64,000 nt of DNA from Brachycybe producta. Its lineage: Eukaryota > Arthropoda > Diplopoda > Playtdesmida > Andrognathidae. The notes under the pieces were generated by a model, which saw only the letters and a list, made by a program, of their open reading frames with translations, searched no databases and was not told where the DNA came from. This document shows, one piece after another, positions 22,123 through 42,592 of the stretch. The translations under genes were made by a program, and so were the position numbers. The stretch spans positions 2,453,957 through 2,517,956 of the forward strand of contig JAUPFP010000008.1 of NCBI GenBank assembly GCA_036925085.1, written 5' to 3'. The number at the start of each line of letters is the position of its first letter. The first letter of the stretch is position 1.

Positions 22123-24836
22123 ATGGATAGTAAAATAATGAGTGTAATTTTACCTGAAATCTATCCAACCATTGAAGAACTAATTTTAGGTAGAAAAAGA
22201 GACGTTTGCAGCGTTGGAAACATGAGAATAACAAACGTCCAATCTGGGTTTTTGCTTTTTGCAATTAATTCCTTATCATTGTGACAATGAAACTAATAAC
22301 CTATTTATTTTTCTATTAATTGTTAATAGAAGTCATACTTTAAGAGAAGGACCTTGTGGAGACAGATTCAGAGTTGTTATTCCGTATGCCGGTCAATCCG
22401 TATCATGTACGAAACTAAATGGAAAAAAACCGAATTTTTGAGTTTTTTTGACACGAGAAATCGTATATAAATTTATGTGCAACGTTTAAGTAATTTTAAT
22501 ATTTATTTGAAAACTAGAAGAGTAAATGAAGGTGCAAAGATAATTTGCATCGAGGTATCTTTAAAAATAAACTTTTTATAATAGGTATGAAAAAGACGAC
22601 ATTTTTTATGGGTCAGACTAAAACATGGAAACTTATAGAAACCGACGGAAACGCGCGGAAAACACATACAAACACACGGAAAACAATTACAAACACACGG
22701 AAAAACGCGGAAAACATACAAACACATGGAAAACACATACAAACACTCGGAAAAACACGGAAAACGCAAGCACATGAAAAAGCACTGTGTATGTGTTTTC
22801 TACACTCTTTCCATGGGTTTCCATGTGTTTTTCGTGCTTTTCTGTGTTTGTAATTGTTTTCCGCACTTTTCCGTGTGTTTGTAATTGTTTTCCGCACTTT
22901 TCCGTGTGTTTGTATGTGTTTTCCGCGCTTTTCCGTGTGTTTGTATGTGTTTTCCGCGCTTTTCCGTGTGTTTGTATGTGTTTTCCGCGCTTTTCCGTGT
23001 GTGTGTATGTGTTTTCCGCGCGTTTCCGTGTTTTAGTCTGACCCTTTTTTATTTTTGATTGACAAAAATGATAAAAGAAAAGTCATGCAAGGATGTAAAT
23101 CATGTTTAGAAGTTATTTACAAACTTTTTTTATTCTTCTAGTTTGAAATAAACTAAGAAATTCTTGTACAAGTTAATTTAAAATAGATTGCTTTGCACAA
23201 GATCACAAAAATCCGTTTTTGATTGTAATTTTGGAATTGGATTTTTATCTTTTAGGGGAAATCGTTTTTTTCGGAAATTCTTCTGAATATCCTCCAGATT
23301 TCTTATTTGACGACGCTTCTTTCGATCCGGATTTGAACGAAATTAATGTAAAAAGAAGAGGAGTCAAAATATGGAGAGAAGTGTTTGTAATTCAGTTAAA
23401 TTTATTTTTAAGTCTCTAGTCAATTGGAACAATGGAAAGTACAGTTCAAAGAGAGATCTTTCACTAGTTGTTTCCGAACTGCTAATGATGTATCGAAAAC
23501 ATCAAGTGTCGCTCATTCAACAATTCACACGAATCCAGTTTGAATACACATCTCTGGTGAATCAAGCGGGATTCTCGGAGAACGATATTGAAGTGCAAGT
23601 TAATAAGAAGGTCTTAGAAAAATACGTATAAACATTGACTTAGATACAGAACTTAATTAAAACGTGCTTTTTTTCCTTCTCATGTAGCAACAGAGAAACG
23701 GACAGATTAACTTCCTGATTAAATTGCCAGTCAATTTTATGGACATTCCGCCATTTCTATTCGAAGTCTTGTTCCTTTCACTTTAATCTGGAATATTTCA
23801 TTAGAAACAAAACAAGTTATTTGTTTTCTTGTATATTCCTAACAGAAAAACCCTAGTGAGAACTCTGCGTTTCTCTTAGTTACGTTTCAGTCATCTGAAG
23901 GGACGAAGATCGTCCCACAGCTGTTCCTATCGCCTCGTATCGAAGAGTAAAACACCAAAAAACTTCACTCTTATCGATTTCATCGCCACCGTTTTTGTTT
24001 TTGTTTCATTAGGTGTTTAGGTGGATCGAAAATGTTGAGGATACCGTCGTATCCAAATGGTGCTTTTCTAATGGATTACGTTCCCAGCATTTCAAAGTTG
24101 TTACAAGATAAAGTAAAGTTAACAACAACAATAAAAATCAAAACACTTCCGAAAACGATCTGATGTCTAACGAGTTTAATCATTAAATTAAAAGGTTGAT
24201 CAGATTGTCGTAGGATTCGGAAAGAGAAAGGATTATTTGGCATCATTTCTTAGCCATTTCGGAAGGTCTCTATACTTAAAACATTAAATACACATTGAAA
24301 ACTGTTAAAACACGAAATATATGTCATAGAATATAACAAAAATTCGTGCTAAACGGTTTCCGCTGTACTAGTACCGTCTTTCTAAACGTCTTTTGAATCT
24401 ATTAAGATGTGTTTTGGAGTACGACATGGTTGGACTTTCAAAACTGGCGTTTTTGTTCGAGTGGAAGGACTTTTATTTCGTTTTGCATAGTATGGCAGCT
24501 AAACAAATTTAAAATAAAATCATCGTAACATACGTAACAATCTTATCTTTTATCTTTGTAGTTAAGATCCCTCATTACTTCCCTCAGGAATGTCCAATTT
24601 TTGTTTTCCAATCGATATATCACTCTGCTTCTCACGGTCAACCGTACACCGTAACGTGTCAAAATTATCCTTACAGTCCTCGATGGAGCGGACACGAAAT
24701 GGCCGAAAGAGCGAGGCAAGTTTAACACTTTTCGCTTACAGAAAATCAACTGATGCATTTTTATTTCATTTTCAGATCTTTCATTTTAGAATATATTCCA
24801 AGTTTTCAGAAAAACTCCATCAAAAACAGAAAATAA
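22123..24836 (+). CDS. BABAM2: BRISC and BRCA1-A complex member 2 (BRE/BRCC45)
   Basis: Eleven exons: 22123-22247, 22330-22406, 23256-23347, 23413-23610, 23688-23765, 23846-23946, 24013-24112, 24195-24265, 24407-24489, 24562-24715, 24776-24836; 379 aa (human 383), all phases closed. BABAM2 is the UEV-like scaffold of the BRCA1-A and BRISC deubiquitinase complexes. Matching segments: GDRFRVVIPYAGQSVSWEI, YPPDFLFDD, INFLIKLPVNFMDIP, LFLSPRIEECLGGS, NGAFLMDYVP, FLSHFGRCVLEYDMVGLSKL, FEWKDFYFVLHI, and CQNYPYSPRWSGHEMAERA. Intron 10 uses a GC donor (AG|GCAAGT). Intron 2 holds a large foldback minisatellite and intron 8 a small MITE. The gene is divergent from PDCD4 and convergent with CLPX. Confidence 0.94.
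22605..23047. repeat. Foldback minisatellite in BABAM2 intron 2
   Basis: The outer ends TGGGTCAGACTAAAACATGG and CGTGTTTTAGTCTGACCC are inverted. Between them the left arm carries ~21 bp units around CGGAAAACACATACAAACAC and the right arm their complement GTGTTTGTATGTGTTTTCCG, with more units on the right. The ORFs across it are artefacts of the repeat. Confidence 0.9.
24289..24367. mobile_element. 79 bp mariner-like MITE in BABAM2 intron 8
   Basis: TA plus CACATTGAAAACTGTT and AACACGAA on the left pairs with TTCGTGCTAAACGG and TTTCCGCTG plus TA on the right, matching the ends of the 1.4 kb element at 9892-11301. It makes up most of this intron. Confidence 0.7.
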
Positions 24837-25189
24837 TTTATATTAAAATGTACCAAAAATGTAACCAAAAACAATTAGTTAGAATATTAAAAAAAAAAAA
24901 GAGACAAATGACAAAACTTCAGCCACATAACTTTTGTATAGACGTTCAAAGTTTTATTTTAACGTTTTATACAATTAAGACACCAATTAAGGAAAACTAT
25001 AAAAAGGAATCCAACAAACCAATTTTGCCATTTCATGTATTGTGTGTTCTTTGTTTCTTTACGTGTTTTGTGTCAAATGAATCATTTTTATCAAAGAGTT
25101 AATGTGACTATAAGTCATAATAATAATAATAATATAATATATATTTATATATAAAAAGAATTTTCAACAATTGTACACACTTATATACG
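24837..25189. other. BABAM2/CLPX tail-to-tail spacer
   Basis: About 350 bp of AT-rich sequence containing the 3' UTRs of both genes, with ATA runs near 25120-25155. No other feature is visible. Confidence 0.6.
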
Positions 25190-29843
<4,654 letters not shown>

Positions 29844-31666
29844 TTTTTTTTCTTTCTTTTGTTTCTCTTCTAAGTTAGCTAGATGGATAAGTTAAAAGGT
29901 GTTTTTATGGAGGTGTTTCTCCTCTCGTCTCCTTTGCAATAAAAAGTGTTGACGCTCAGATGATTTTCGTTGTTGCTGCTGTTGTTTTTTGTTGTTGCTG
30001 TTGTTGTTGTGTGACTTTGGTGGCCACAATTCTTCAACATCGTACGTGGTTAATATAAATTAAGTTCGTTTTTCTTCTTTCTTTCCGTCTTCTTCTTCTT
30101 CAGTCACTTTTGTGTCGTAAAAAAAGCGATGAAAACCCGTTCCTATCAACACTACGTCTCTTTGTTTTACGCTTATATTAATTTAATCGTCTCTTTCTTT
30201 CTTCTTATACGATGATAACGAACACACAGATCACCGATCGTATGACTTCGACTATAAAAAAAAAATCTATGACGAAAAGAAAATAATTAGTCAACAACGA
30301 ATGACTAGGTAGAGGGCGCCACAATAGCCCGAAAAAAATGTATCGCGTACATCGATTTTTCCAACAGTGTAACCAGAGCGCTTAGAAACTCTTTGTGGAA
30401 CGTCATGATGTTCCGTATATTTCGTAATTCATCCACGTTTTTTTTTTAACGATGTGACGTCACACTTTATAAGTGAAGTCACAGTGATGGATAAATCGAT
30501 AAATAACGAAATGTGTAGCATGTATATCAATAAACATGACGTAATATTTCTGAATAATTTGTTGAATAAAAGAATGCGCAGTTACTCATCGATGATTCAA
30601 GGATGAGATCATTAGTCGCTAATATTTGTCGGATTTTTGTTTATTTGCGCTGCAACGTACACGTACTATTGATCTGATTATGTCGATGTGTGGAACGTTA
30701 CTTTAAAACGTTACAAAGAATACTAACGTAATGAGAAAGTTCGAATTATTTGGCAGACGTTAAAAGAAGTAATTTTAAACTCATTCATTTAACACTACTT
30801 GACGTCACAAATTTTCTGTAACGTTTTCAGCACCTGAAACACATCGACATAACCAGACCCTTTTGGTATTTCGGCTTCAAATTGGATGTACTAATATGGC
30901 AAACTCCTTCGTTTTCCTTAAAAAGTGAAGAACGCCATATTAGTACACTCAACACAACGTCACTTATTTACTCTATTCTACTCAACATTTTTTATAAAAT
31001 ATATAAATATATGAAGTGAAAAACAAAATGGTCTAAAGTGAAAATAAACATTTTTTTTAAATGCCACAAACAAAAAACAACTGTTTAACGTTTCTCTGAA
31101 AGTAGATGAATATATTAACATTATTTTCCAGGCAATATGAACTTTCTATGGCAATTTCAAAATGATTAAGGTTTTTTTTGCCATTGAATATATCATACAA
31201 ACATTATTTATAAAAACATTGTATTCTAGTTTCTAACAAACTGTGACTTTTTTATATTAAAAGTTGTTCCAAAAAAATTCTCAGAACTTCTTGTAAAGAA
31301 ATTTTAACTAGTCACAGTCAATTAATTTTCAGCAATGTCTTGATTTTTATAGAGGCTTTCTTACTTTAATTATGGATTAAAAAAGTGCACACACTTTATA
31401 TACAAGTCAATTAGAAAAAAAAAAACATCGCACGATAGTTCAAAACTGAAATTTGCCTTTAAAGATATGTCACGTTTTGTCTAAAAGCAAAAATTAACTT
31501 GGTTGAATAACTGTGTACTTGTTTATAATTGTTTGCAACATTGTATCCTCCCAATAGTTCCTTCGACATCAAATCCAGCCTCTATTCTGTCAATTAGAAC
31601 TAATTTACTGTAATAAGTAATGATTAGAATACAAATATACAATAGAATTACTGTTATTGACTGCTG
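29844..31666. other. CLPX upstream / DUSP11 downstream region
   Basis: About 1.8 kb. The part next to CLPX (to about 30300) is rich in GTT/CTT runs and probably contains its 5' UTR and promoter. A short palindrome with perfect 13 bp arms lies at about 30890-30946. The rest is AT-rich and must hold the DUSP11 3' UTR. No other gene was found. Confidence 0.5.
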
Positions 31667-33925
31667 TCAATAAGGTGTATATCTCCTACGTCCCCTGCGT
31701 TCTTCACTTTTATTCGGTTGAATTTTGGAAGTTGGCTGTTGTTGCCAATTAGAATGTCCTTGCTCACTATTCTGATAGGGCCTAGCTTGACGGTTAGCTT
31801 GAGGAGGTGGCCCCCTTCTAGACCAACTATTCCCAACCCATTGGCCCGCTTGTTGCCGTCCTCTACCATTATATCCCTGTGGTGGTCTCCTATACCCAAC
31901 CCATTGGTTGGTAGTTTGCCGTCCTCTACCCCTCCATTGCTGCTGTGACTCCATCCTTGACCAATTATTCCCAATCCATCGGTTATTTGATGGCGTTTCT
32001 TCAACCTCCCAGTTCAATGGTGGTCTCCGGCTAGGTCCACTACGTTGCCCATCACCTATAATAAAAGGTGTTTCTGATAGTTGCGGACTCGTTTTGTCAC
32101 TACAGAAATGGATATATTAGATAAAAACAGCATCAGCAGATAACAAATAAGAGGTCAGCTCATAACGAATAGAACAAACCTTCCGGAAGCATATCGATAA
32201 AGATCATTAACGTAATTCTTTCGTTCTATTGGGTAACCTCGAGCTTGTTCGAAAGCTAGTATGAAAAAACTCATTAGAACTATTAGATAAGAAACTCGTA
32301 AAAGGAAACAACCACGATCATTCGTAAAATGTCTCGTACCTTTAACGGCATTACAAGGAGAAAACCCGAGCTTCACCACCATGTACCTAATTTTGTATGA
32401 AATTTTAAATCAAGTCAGAAAGAAAGACAACTCATAAATTTGGAAGGAAGCAGATTAGAATCACTTGCCGACATATTAAATATCCCGTCCGATTAAGACC
32501 GTGAGTGCAGTGAACTCCGATTAAGTAACTGGTCCCTGAATAGTAGACAAAAAACAAATAGCAACGTTCAAATTATAGAAATAACAAATAAATGAAAAGA
32601 CGTGTACCTTTCTTTGTATTTGAATTAAGATGAGCATCGACTATTGAAAAAAATCTGAAATATAAAGTAAAAAAAAAACAGCTGCTCACAACCACGTTTT
32701 TTGCAGAAACAACTAGATTTCGATTAAAAACTTGCCTTTTTACAACTGATTCATTTGGAATCTCATGTCCCATACAATAAATCTTCTCGTGGCAAATGTT
32801 TTGATCTGTGAATTCCTGAAAAAAAGGAAAAGATGTTAGGTCTACGTTGGTTGAACCATATTATTGCGAGAGTTATCATCTTTCATCCATATTTCGAAAA
32901 TTGTGCAGAAAAATGATGAACATTTTTTTCGATAAAACAATTTTACTCCCTTAAGACTGTTTTATGAACAGCTAATTTTTGAACTCTTGGTTTATTTGCG
33001 TTTCAACAGCAAAAACTATGGAGAAATTGAAAGTGTTTTAGAAACTAGAACAATAGATGAACCACATAATAAGCATTTTCATGTTGATATCTTTCAAAAT
33101 AAACTATTTACAGCCAAAAAATGAAAAAAAGTTCACTCGTTTTCAAACTGCCATAAAAAGGTTATTTTAAAAGTTAACAACACGAAAATAACCTTAAGCG
33201 ATTGAGCTAATCTTCTAGTTTCTAAAAAAAAAATTCAAGTTTTTCTTCGTTTTGCTTCTGAAAGACAGAATAACCAGAGTTCGAGTACGTGGGGCTAAAA
33301 CTAGCTTAAGCGAAAAAAGAAAAGGTTTCTACTTTAGGATCGTAGTAACGGTTCGTGTTGGTGAGATCAACGACGGTTCTCAAATCGGCGACTACTTCCT
33401 TTACTGTGGATGGTGTGAAAACGATATCCGAAGGGCGGTTACGAAAAAACTCCTATTGAAAATCAACAAAATTGCAAAAGGTTTCGCTTCGTTTGCTAAC
33501 TTAGTTTTGACAACATCAACTGTTTACTTGTCTGAGAGGTACTTTAAACGGTACAAAACATGTTCCTTCTATTTTACTTCCGATTGAAGAGTAGTTCAGC
33601 CATCTGTAACGTAAAATAAATGGCTACAAATTACAAAAGAAAAAAACACTACATTTATCGAACAGCGTAACAAAACACTCAAGTTATTCTTTTGATTAAG
33701 AGCAGCTAGCCCCTAAGAAAAGGTAGCAGAGTTGTTATAATCATAAATTGCTTCAAAGACGCGTTAACAAGCTAAACGCGCTCTTTCAAAGAGGCTAAAC
33801 CGCTATAAATCGAAATAATTTCCAAACAAATCAAATGAAGAAAAAAAAAACTTAAACACAAAACATTTTGATTGTTGTTTGATTTCTACTTTGACTACTC
33901 ACCTATTTGGTAATTTAGTACCCAT
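31667..33925 (-). CDS. DUSP11: RNA 5'-triphosphatase DUSP11 (PIR1)
   Basis: Nine exons, 5' to 3': 33903-33925, 33528-33603, 33333-33452, 32736-32815, 32608-32654, 32469-32535, 32340-32386, 32180-32255, 31667-32099; 322 aa (human 330). The family is an atypical dual-specificity phosphatase that removes 5' phosphates from RNA. Seen: RWLNYSSIGSKIEGTCFVPF, TVVDLTNTNRYYDP, GHEIPNES, the active-site loop HCTHGLNRTGYLICRY (HCx5R), and FEQARGYPIERKNYVNDLYR. The C-terminal ~140 residues are Arg/Gln/Trp/Gly-rich with repeated WVGN/WIGNNWSR units, unlike a folded domain. Two introns use GC donors: AG|GCAAGT after 32736-32815 and CG|GCAAGT after 32469-32535. The 23 bp first exon was chosen because its phase and NRW junction fit. 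Confidence 0.92.
32966..33286. mobile_element. AAACTAGAA-family foldback in DUSP11 intron 3
   Basis: The outer ends ACAGCTAATTTTTGAACTCT and CAGAATAACCAGAGTTCGA are related inverted sequences. Inside, AGTGTTTTAGAAACTAGAAC pairs with CTTCTAGTTTCTAAAA, and TTTCATGTTGATATCTTTCA with AAAATAAAC is the family core. Confidence 0.7.
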
Positions 33926-35473
33926 TTTAGAAGAAGAAAAAAAAACTACACGAAATATGCATAAAAATCAACACACAAACTACAACGTGGGAGCCACCAT
34001 TTTGGTCTGTTTAAAAAAACCGAAACTTCCGGAATCCGGAACTGGTACAGAATGTACGGAAGCCCGGTCGACTCAGTTACAGTTCACGCTTCGCACTCAA
34101 TTTAAACTTTCAGAAATTCAGTTTCCGAGTTATACCTTATACACACGAGTTAAATCACAAATAAATTCAAATTAAATTTGTTTCGGGGAGGGGGGGGATT
34201 ATAAGGAATCCAGTTAAGGACACATGAACCAAATAAAAATTGACTTTATTATTAATATTTTAAATTGAAATACTAAATATTTTAATGTCAATAGTTTATC
34301 TACTATATATTTAAGTATTGACTCAATGTTTTCCGATTATTAACTAAAGAACACGTTTATTATTTAAATTATCACGTATGTACTAAGATTTACGTTCATG
34401 GTTATTGCCACACATACTGTAGATACATAATAATAATATATATTAAATACGAAGTGTGAAATAGCCGACCGGGCTTCCGTACTTCTCTTTGGAAAAAAGA
34501 TTGTGTATTAATTATTAATAAATAAGTAAAAATGTTAATAATTTTAAGTGATAGCTGCCACTATACAGTATATTGGTAACGTCTCTACCCTCAAATCCCA
34601 TTAGTGTCATGATTGTTTTAATAGAAATTAAATTGCTAAACATTTGTTAACTCAGTTCACCTCTGTGAGACAATCCTGCAGCACATGTTCCTGTGCGGTT
34701 GTGATCACAACCCTCTTTGTAAGGAGACCTTCTGGACTACACTGCCCACAAGAGTTGTTTGAAAGTGTCGAAAGTGTCTGACCTTAGGTCAGAGGCTATA
34801 GCAATTTGTTGCAAATATCTCCTTGCTCATCATCCCATAAATATGTATTTTTTAAAAGTTCGTTGCTGATTATAATCAGCTAAGTTTAAAGCGCAGTCGC
34901 CATTTGTATATATTGAGTCACGAATAACCTTAAAAATAGTAAAAAATGTCCAGCATGTAGCTGAAATAATAAGGTGAAAAATATATTTGGGGAAGCGATA
35001 AAGCCTGATATTAATTCTTACCGAAAAGGCCTCACAAGTGGCATGGGACGTCTGGGCCCAGTCGACCCTTTCGGAAGCCTTTTCAGTGCATTTAGAAAAA
35101 AAAAATACTTTGAAGCGCCTTTTCCTGCAAAATGCATTCGTAGTACATCTAGTTTAATTAAAATTTGCTTTACTTTTCACATAATCTCGTGTTTATTTAA
35201 AATTATTTTTGAATGCTAAAAACTGCTAATTTACAGATAAATATTTCACAGAGAAGAATTTTATAGAATCAACGTCTCATCTATAATTACTAATTAAACG
35301 ATTTATTAATATTTAACAAAATATAACGCTTAGGTTATTTGCTATGACCATGACGTTCTGATCAAAGGCTCAGGATAACTCGGTCTACGTAACGTAAATG
35401 GTTAAATCAAGAAGACTGGTTTTGTGTGTGTGTTTGTGTAAAGGTAATAGTAGTCCACAAAGAAGTGGTCAGA
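33926..35473. other. DUSP11 upstream / LETM1 downstream region
   Basis: About 1.5 kb with no confident exon. It includes the probable DUSP11 promoter beside 33926, an interspersed repeat (34199-34340), and the 3' flank of LETM1. Short ORFs here lack recognisable similarity. Confidence 0.5.
34199..34340. repeat. Interspersed repeat, copy 1 (inverted copy at 52240-52385)
   Basis: The stretch beginning GGAATCCAGTTAAGGACA and running through ATTGACTTTATTATTAATAT and TTTAAATTGAAATACTAAAT recurs in reverse complement at 52240-52385 at high identity. Both copies adjoin a CACACxxGAGTTAAAT segment, so the true element is larger. Confidence 0.75.
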
Positions 35474-40444
<4,971 letters not shown>

Positions 40445-41167
40445 TTCAATTTGTACAGTTGACCCTAATTGATATTTATATCAAACTACGACTCAAATAA
40501 CTTAAAATACCGTATATAGAATTCACAAAATTTAATTAACAGATGACGATCACCTGATTCTTTCCTTCTCGAGGGATGAACGCCATTTACGATAAAGATC
40601 GATCATCCGATTAAAACTACGAATCGATGTATTTTTAAAATCTAATATTCATAGTGTTTTATAAAAGAGCTTTAATATTCAGCGCTTTATAAACGATCCA
40701 TTTTTGCAGTAACACAACGCGGCACCCAAGATAAATTTATAAAGGTAAAGCAACTCCATGTTAGAAAAAACATCCAAAGTGAGTGAAGAATCGTCTGCTT
40801 TTTGAAGCTATAAAAAAACCGCCGATTTATTTTAGTTCATTAAATTTAGTAACTGAAGCTTTTAAGTACAGTTTGCGCCATCTATTAGTCACACTCAGTT
40901 TTGTGACGAAATGGCCCATAAAAAGAGCTCTTAGTTGAGTTACCTTTATATGTTTATCTTGACTTCGAACAGACTATTTACAATCGAAATCTCACACCGA
41001 TTTATAAGTATAGCTTAGCGGCACCTAGTGGCACTGAGCGAACTATTTATTGCTCGCTGACAGAAGAAGTTGCACATGTCCGAGATTACTCGTTATCAAT
41101 GAACAAATGATGAATATGACAGTTTTCGGTTGATTTCTTTGATAATTTCTTTGTTTGTGGCAACAGA
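40445..41167. promoter_or_regulatory. LETM1/POLR3G head-to-head intergenic region
   Basis: About 720 bp between divergent start codons, so it probably contains both promoters and 5' UTRs. AT-rich; no TATA box in a convincing position and no other gene. Confidence 0.5.
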
Positions 41168-42125
41168 ATGGCTGGACGAGGAAGAGGTCGTGGACGAGGT
41201 GGTGGTGGAATGCCATTGAATCTTTTGGAGCTTCAAAGAGGCGAGAAATTCGAACCTTCTCAGGCTGTGCCACCGCCAGATTTTCCAGTAAGTTAATACA
41301 TTCAATCAAAACGAAAGAATCAATTACGAATAAATGATTTTAATTAATTGTAGGAACTTCGAAGGACGATACCACTGACACGAGGCGAAGATTACGATTA
41401 CCTACTTAAAGTGAGAGAATCTTTGCGTTCTGCTCTTAGGGTTTCTCCATATTACATGGAATGCAAAGAGGAACAACAGATGGTTGACTTGGACTTTCTG
41501 ACTGGCGCTACGGAAAACACGACACAAATCACCATGAGTAACATTTTAAGCAAATAGATACAAACGAATGTTAAGTTTCTCACGTCACAATTTCTTTGTT
41601 TCAAACAGATTGGTCACGGTTTCCGAAAGAACTGCAACCGGTTACAAAACGTGTTGTAAAGAAGAAGAAGAAGAAGACCGTACAAGTGACGAAAGCCTCG
41701 AAGAAATTAAAAATCACCAATGACGATATCGAAAAGACATTAGCGGTGGAGATGATATGAGTTCAAATTTTTCACCTTGAACACTCTTAAAACATTCGTT
41801 TCTCGTTTGTTTGTTTGCAGGAACTTGAAAATAAAGAAGGGACAGATGAGGATCAGGACGAACGTTCCGAAAAGGGTGATAAAACTGAAGGCGAGGATGA
41901 GGATGATGATGAAGAGAAAGATGGAGAAGGCTCGGAGAACGAAGAATTTGATGAAGATGATCTAGAAGAGGTTGGCTTTTTTTTTCGTCCTTTCTTTTCT
42001 TTCTTGTTACGACTAGAGTATTGTTTTTTTTTTAGGAAACCGATTACGTTGAACAACATTTTGACAACGGAGAAGATTATCTAGAAGCAGAAGAAGATAA
42101 TCTGGATGATGCTGTAACATACTAA
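41168..42125 (+). CDS. POLR3G: RNA polymerase III subunit RPC7 (POLR3G/POLR3GL type)
   Basis: Five exons: 41168-41287, 41354-41537, 41609-41745, 41821-41970, 42036-42125; 226 aa (human 223). RPC7 belongs to the Pol III-specific initiation heterotrimer RPC3-RPC6-RPC7. The layout fits: Gly/Arg-rich start MAGRGRGRGRGGGGMP, RGEKFEPSQAVPPPDFPEL, a conserved NWSRFPKELQP segment, a Lys-rich middle, a long Glu/Asp stretch and the end TDYVEQHFDNGEDYLEAEED. The third-exon donor GCG|GTGGAG was preferred because it keeps frame and restores DIEKTLAELENK. One invertebrate gene usually stands for the vertebrate POLR3G/POLR3GL pair, so the symbol is approximate. Confidence 0.9.
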
Positions 42126-42592
42126 TTTCGAACCAAAAAGAATGTTTTTTTTTTGTTTCAGAAGTTATTACGTATTCACATATTGTACAATAAAATTTCA
42201 AACTGTTTCTTATTTATTTGCACTGTCGCATTTAGTCAAATAATCACTTAAGGCTTTGTTGACATCTTTTAAAATTAGCTTTTTTATGTCAGTTTTAAAA
42301 GTTTATAAAAAGTTAATTTCCATAGATATCAACATGAAAATATACCATTAAGTAATTGAGCTACCATTCTAGCCTCTAACACAGTTTTAATTTCTCCTGA
42401 GTGTTGCTCCTGAAATGCAAAAAAACAACCGAGAGTTCGGAAATTAGCAGTTTATAAATCATCTTTAACTTCATAAATTACTTTCAAACTGTTGAGCTGC
42501 TGACTAAATAAGAGAAGTTTTCTAAAATAATTAGACTAATTACGCTTAGTCGATTTCACCAACGTTTATTTTAAAAAAAAATTTGTAGAAAA
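42126..42592. other. POLR3G/kinase tail-to-tail spacer
   Basis: Contains a polyadenylation-type AATAAA at about 42190 for POLR3G and a half copy of the AAACTAGAA family at about 42280-42410 (TTGAGCTACCATTCTAGCCT). No other gene was found. Confidence 0.6.

Noticed and set aside
22613..23041. Possible CRISPR-like array of regular ~21 bp repeats
   Set aside because: The units are contiguous with no unique spacers, lie in an intron of an animal gene and form an inverted pair; this is a minisatellite.
33879..34175. 98-residue ORF upstream of DUSP11
   Set aside because: It overlaps DUSP11 exon 1 and its promoter on the other strand and runs into an interspersed repeat.
34974..35219. 81-residue ORF with a GRLGPVDPFGSLFSAF segment
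   Set aside because: No family recognised and no splice partners; probably a chance frame in the LETM1 3' flank.
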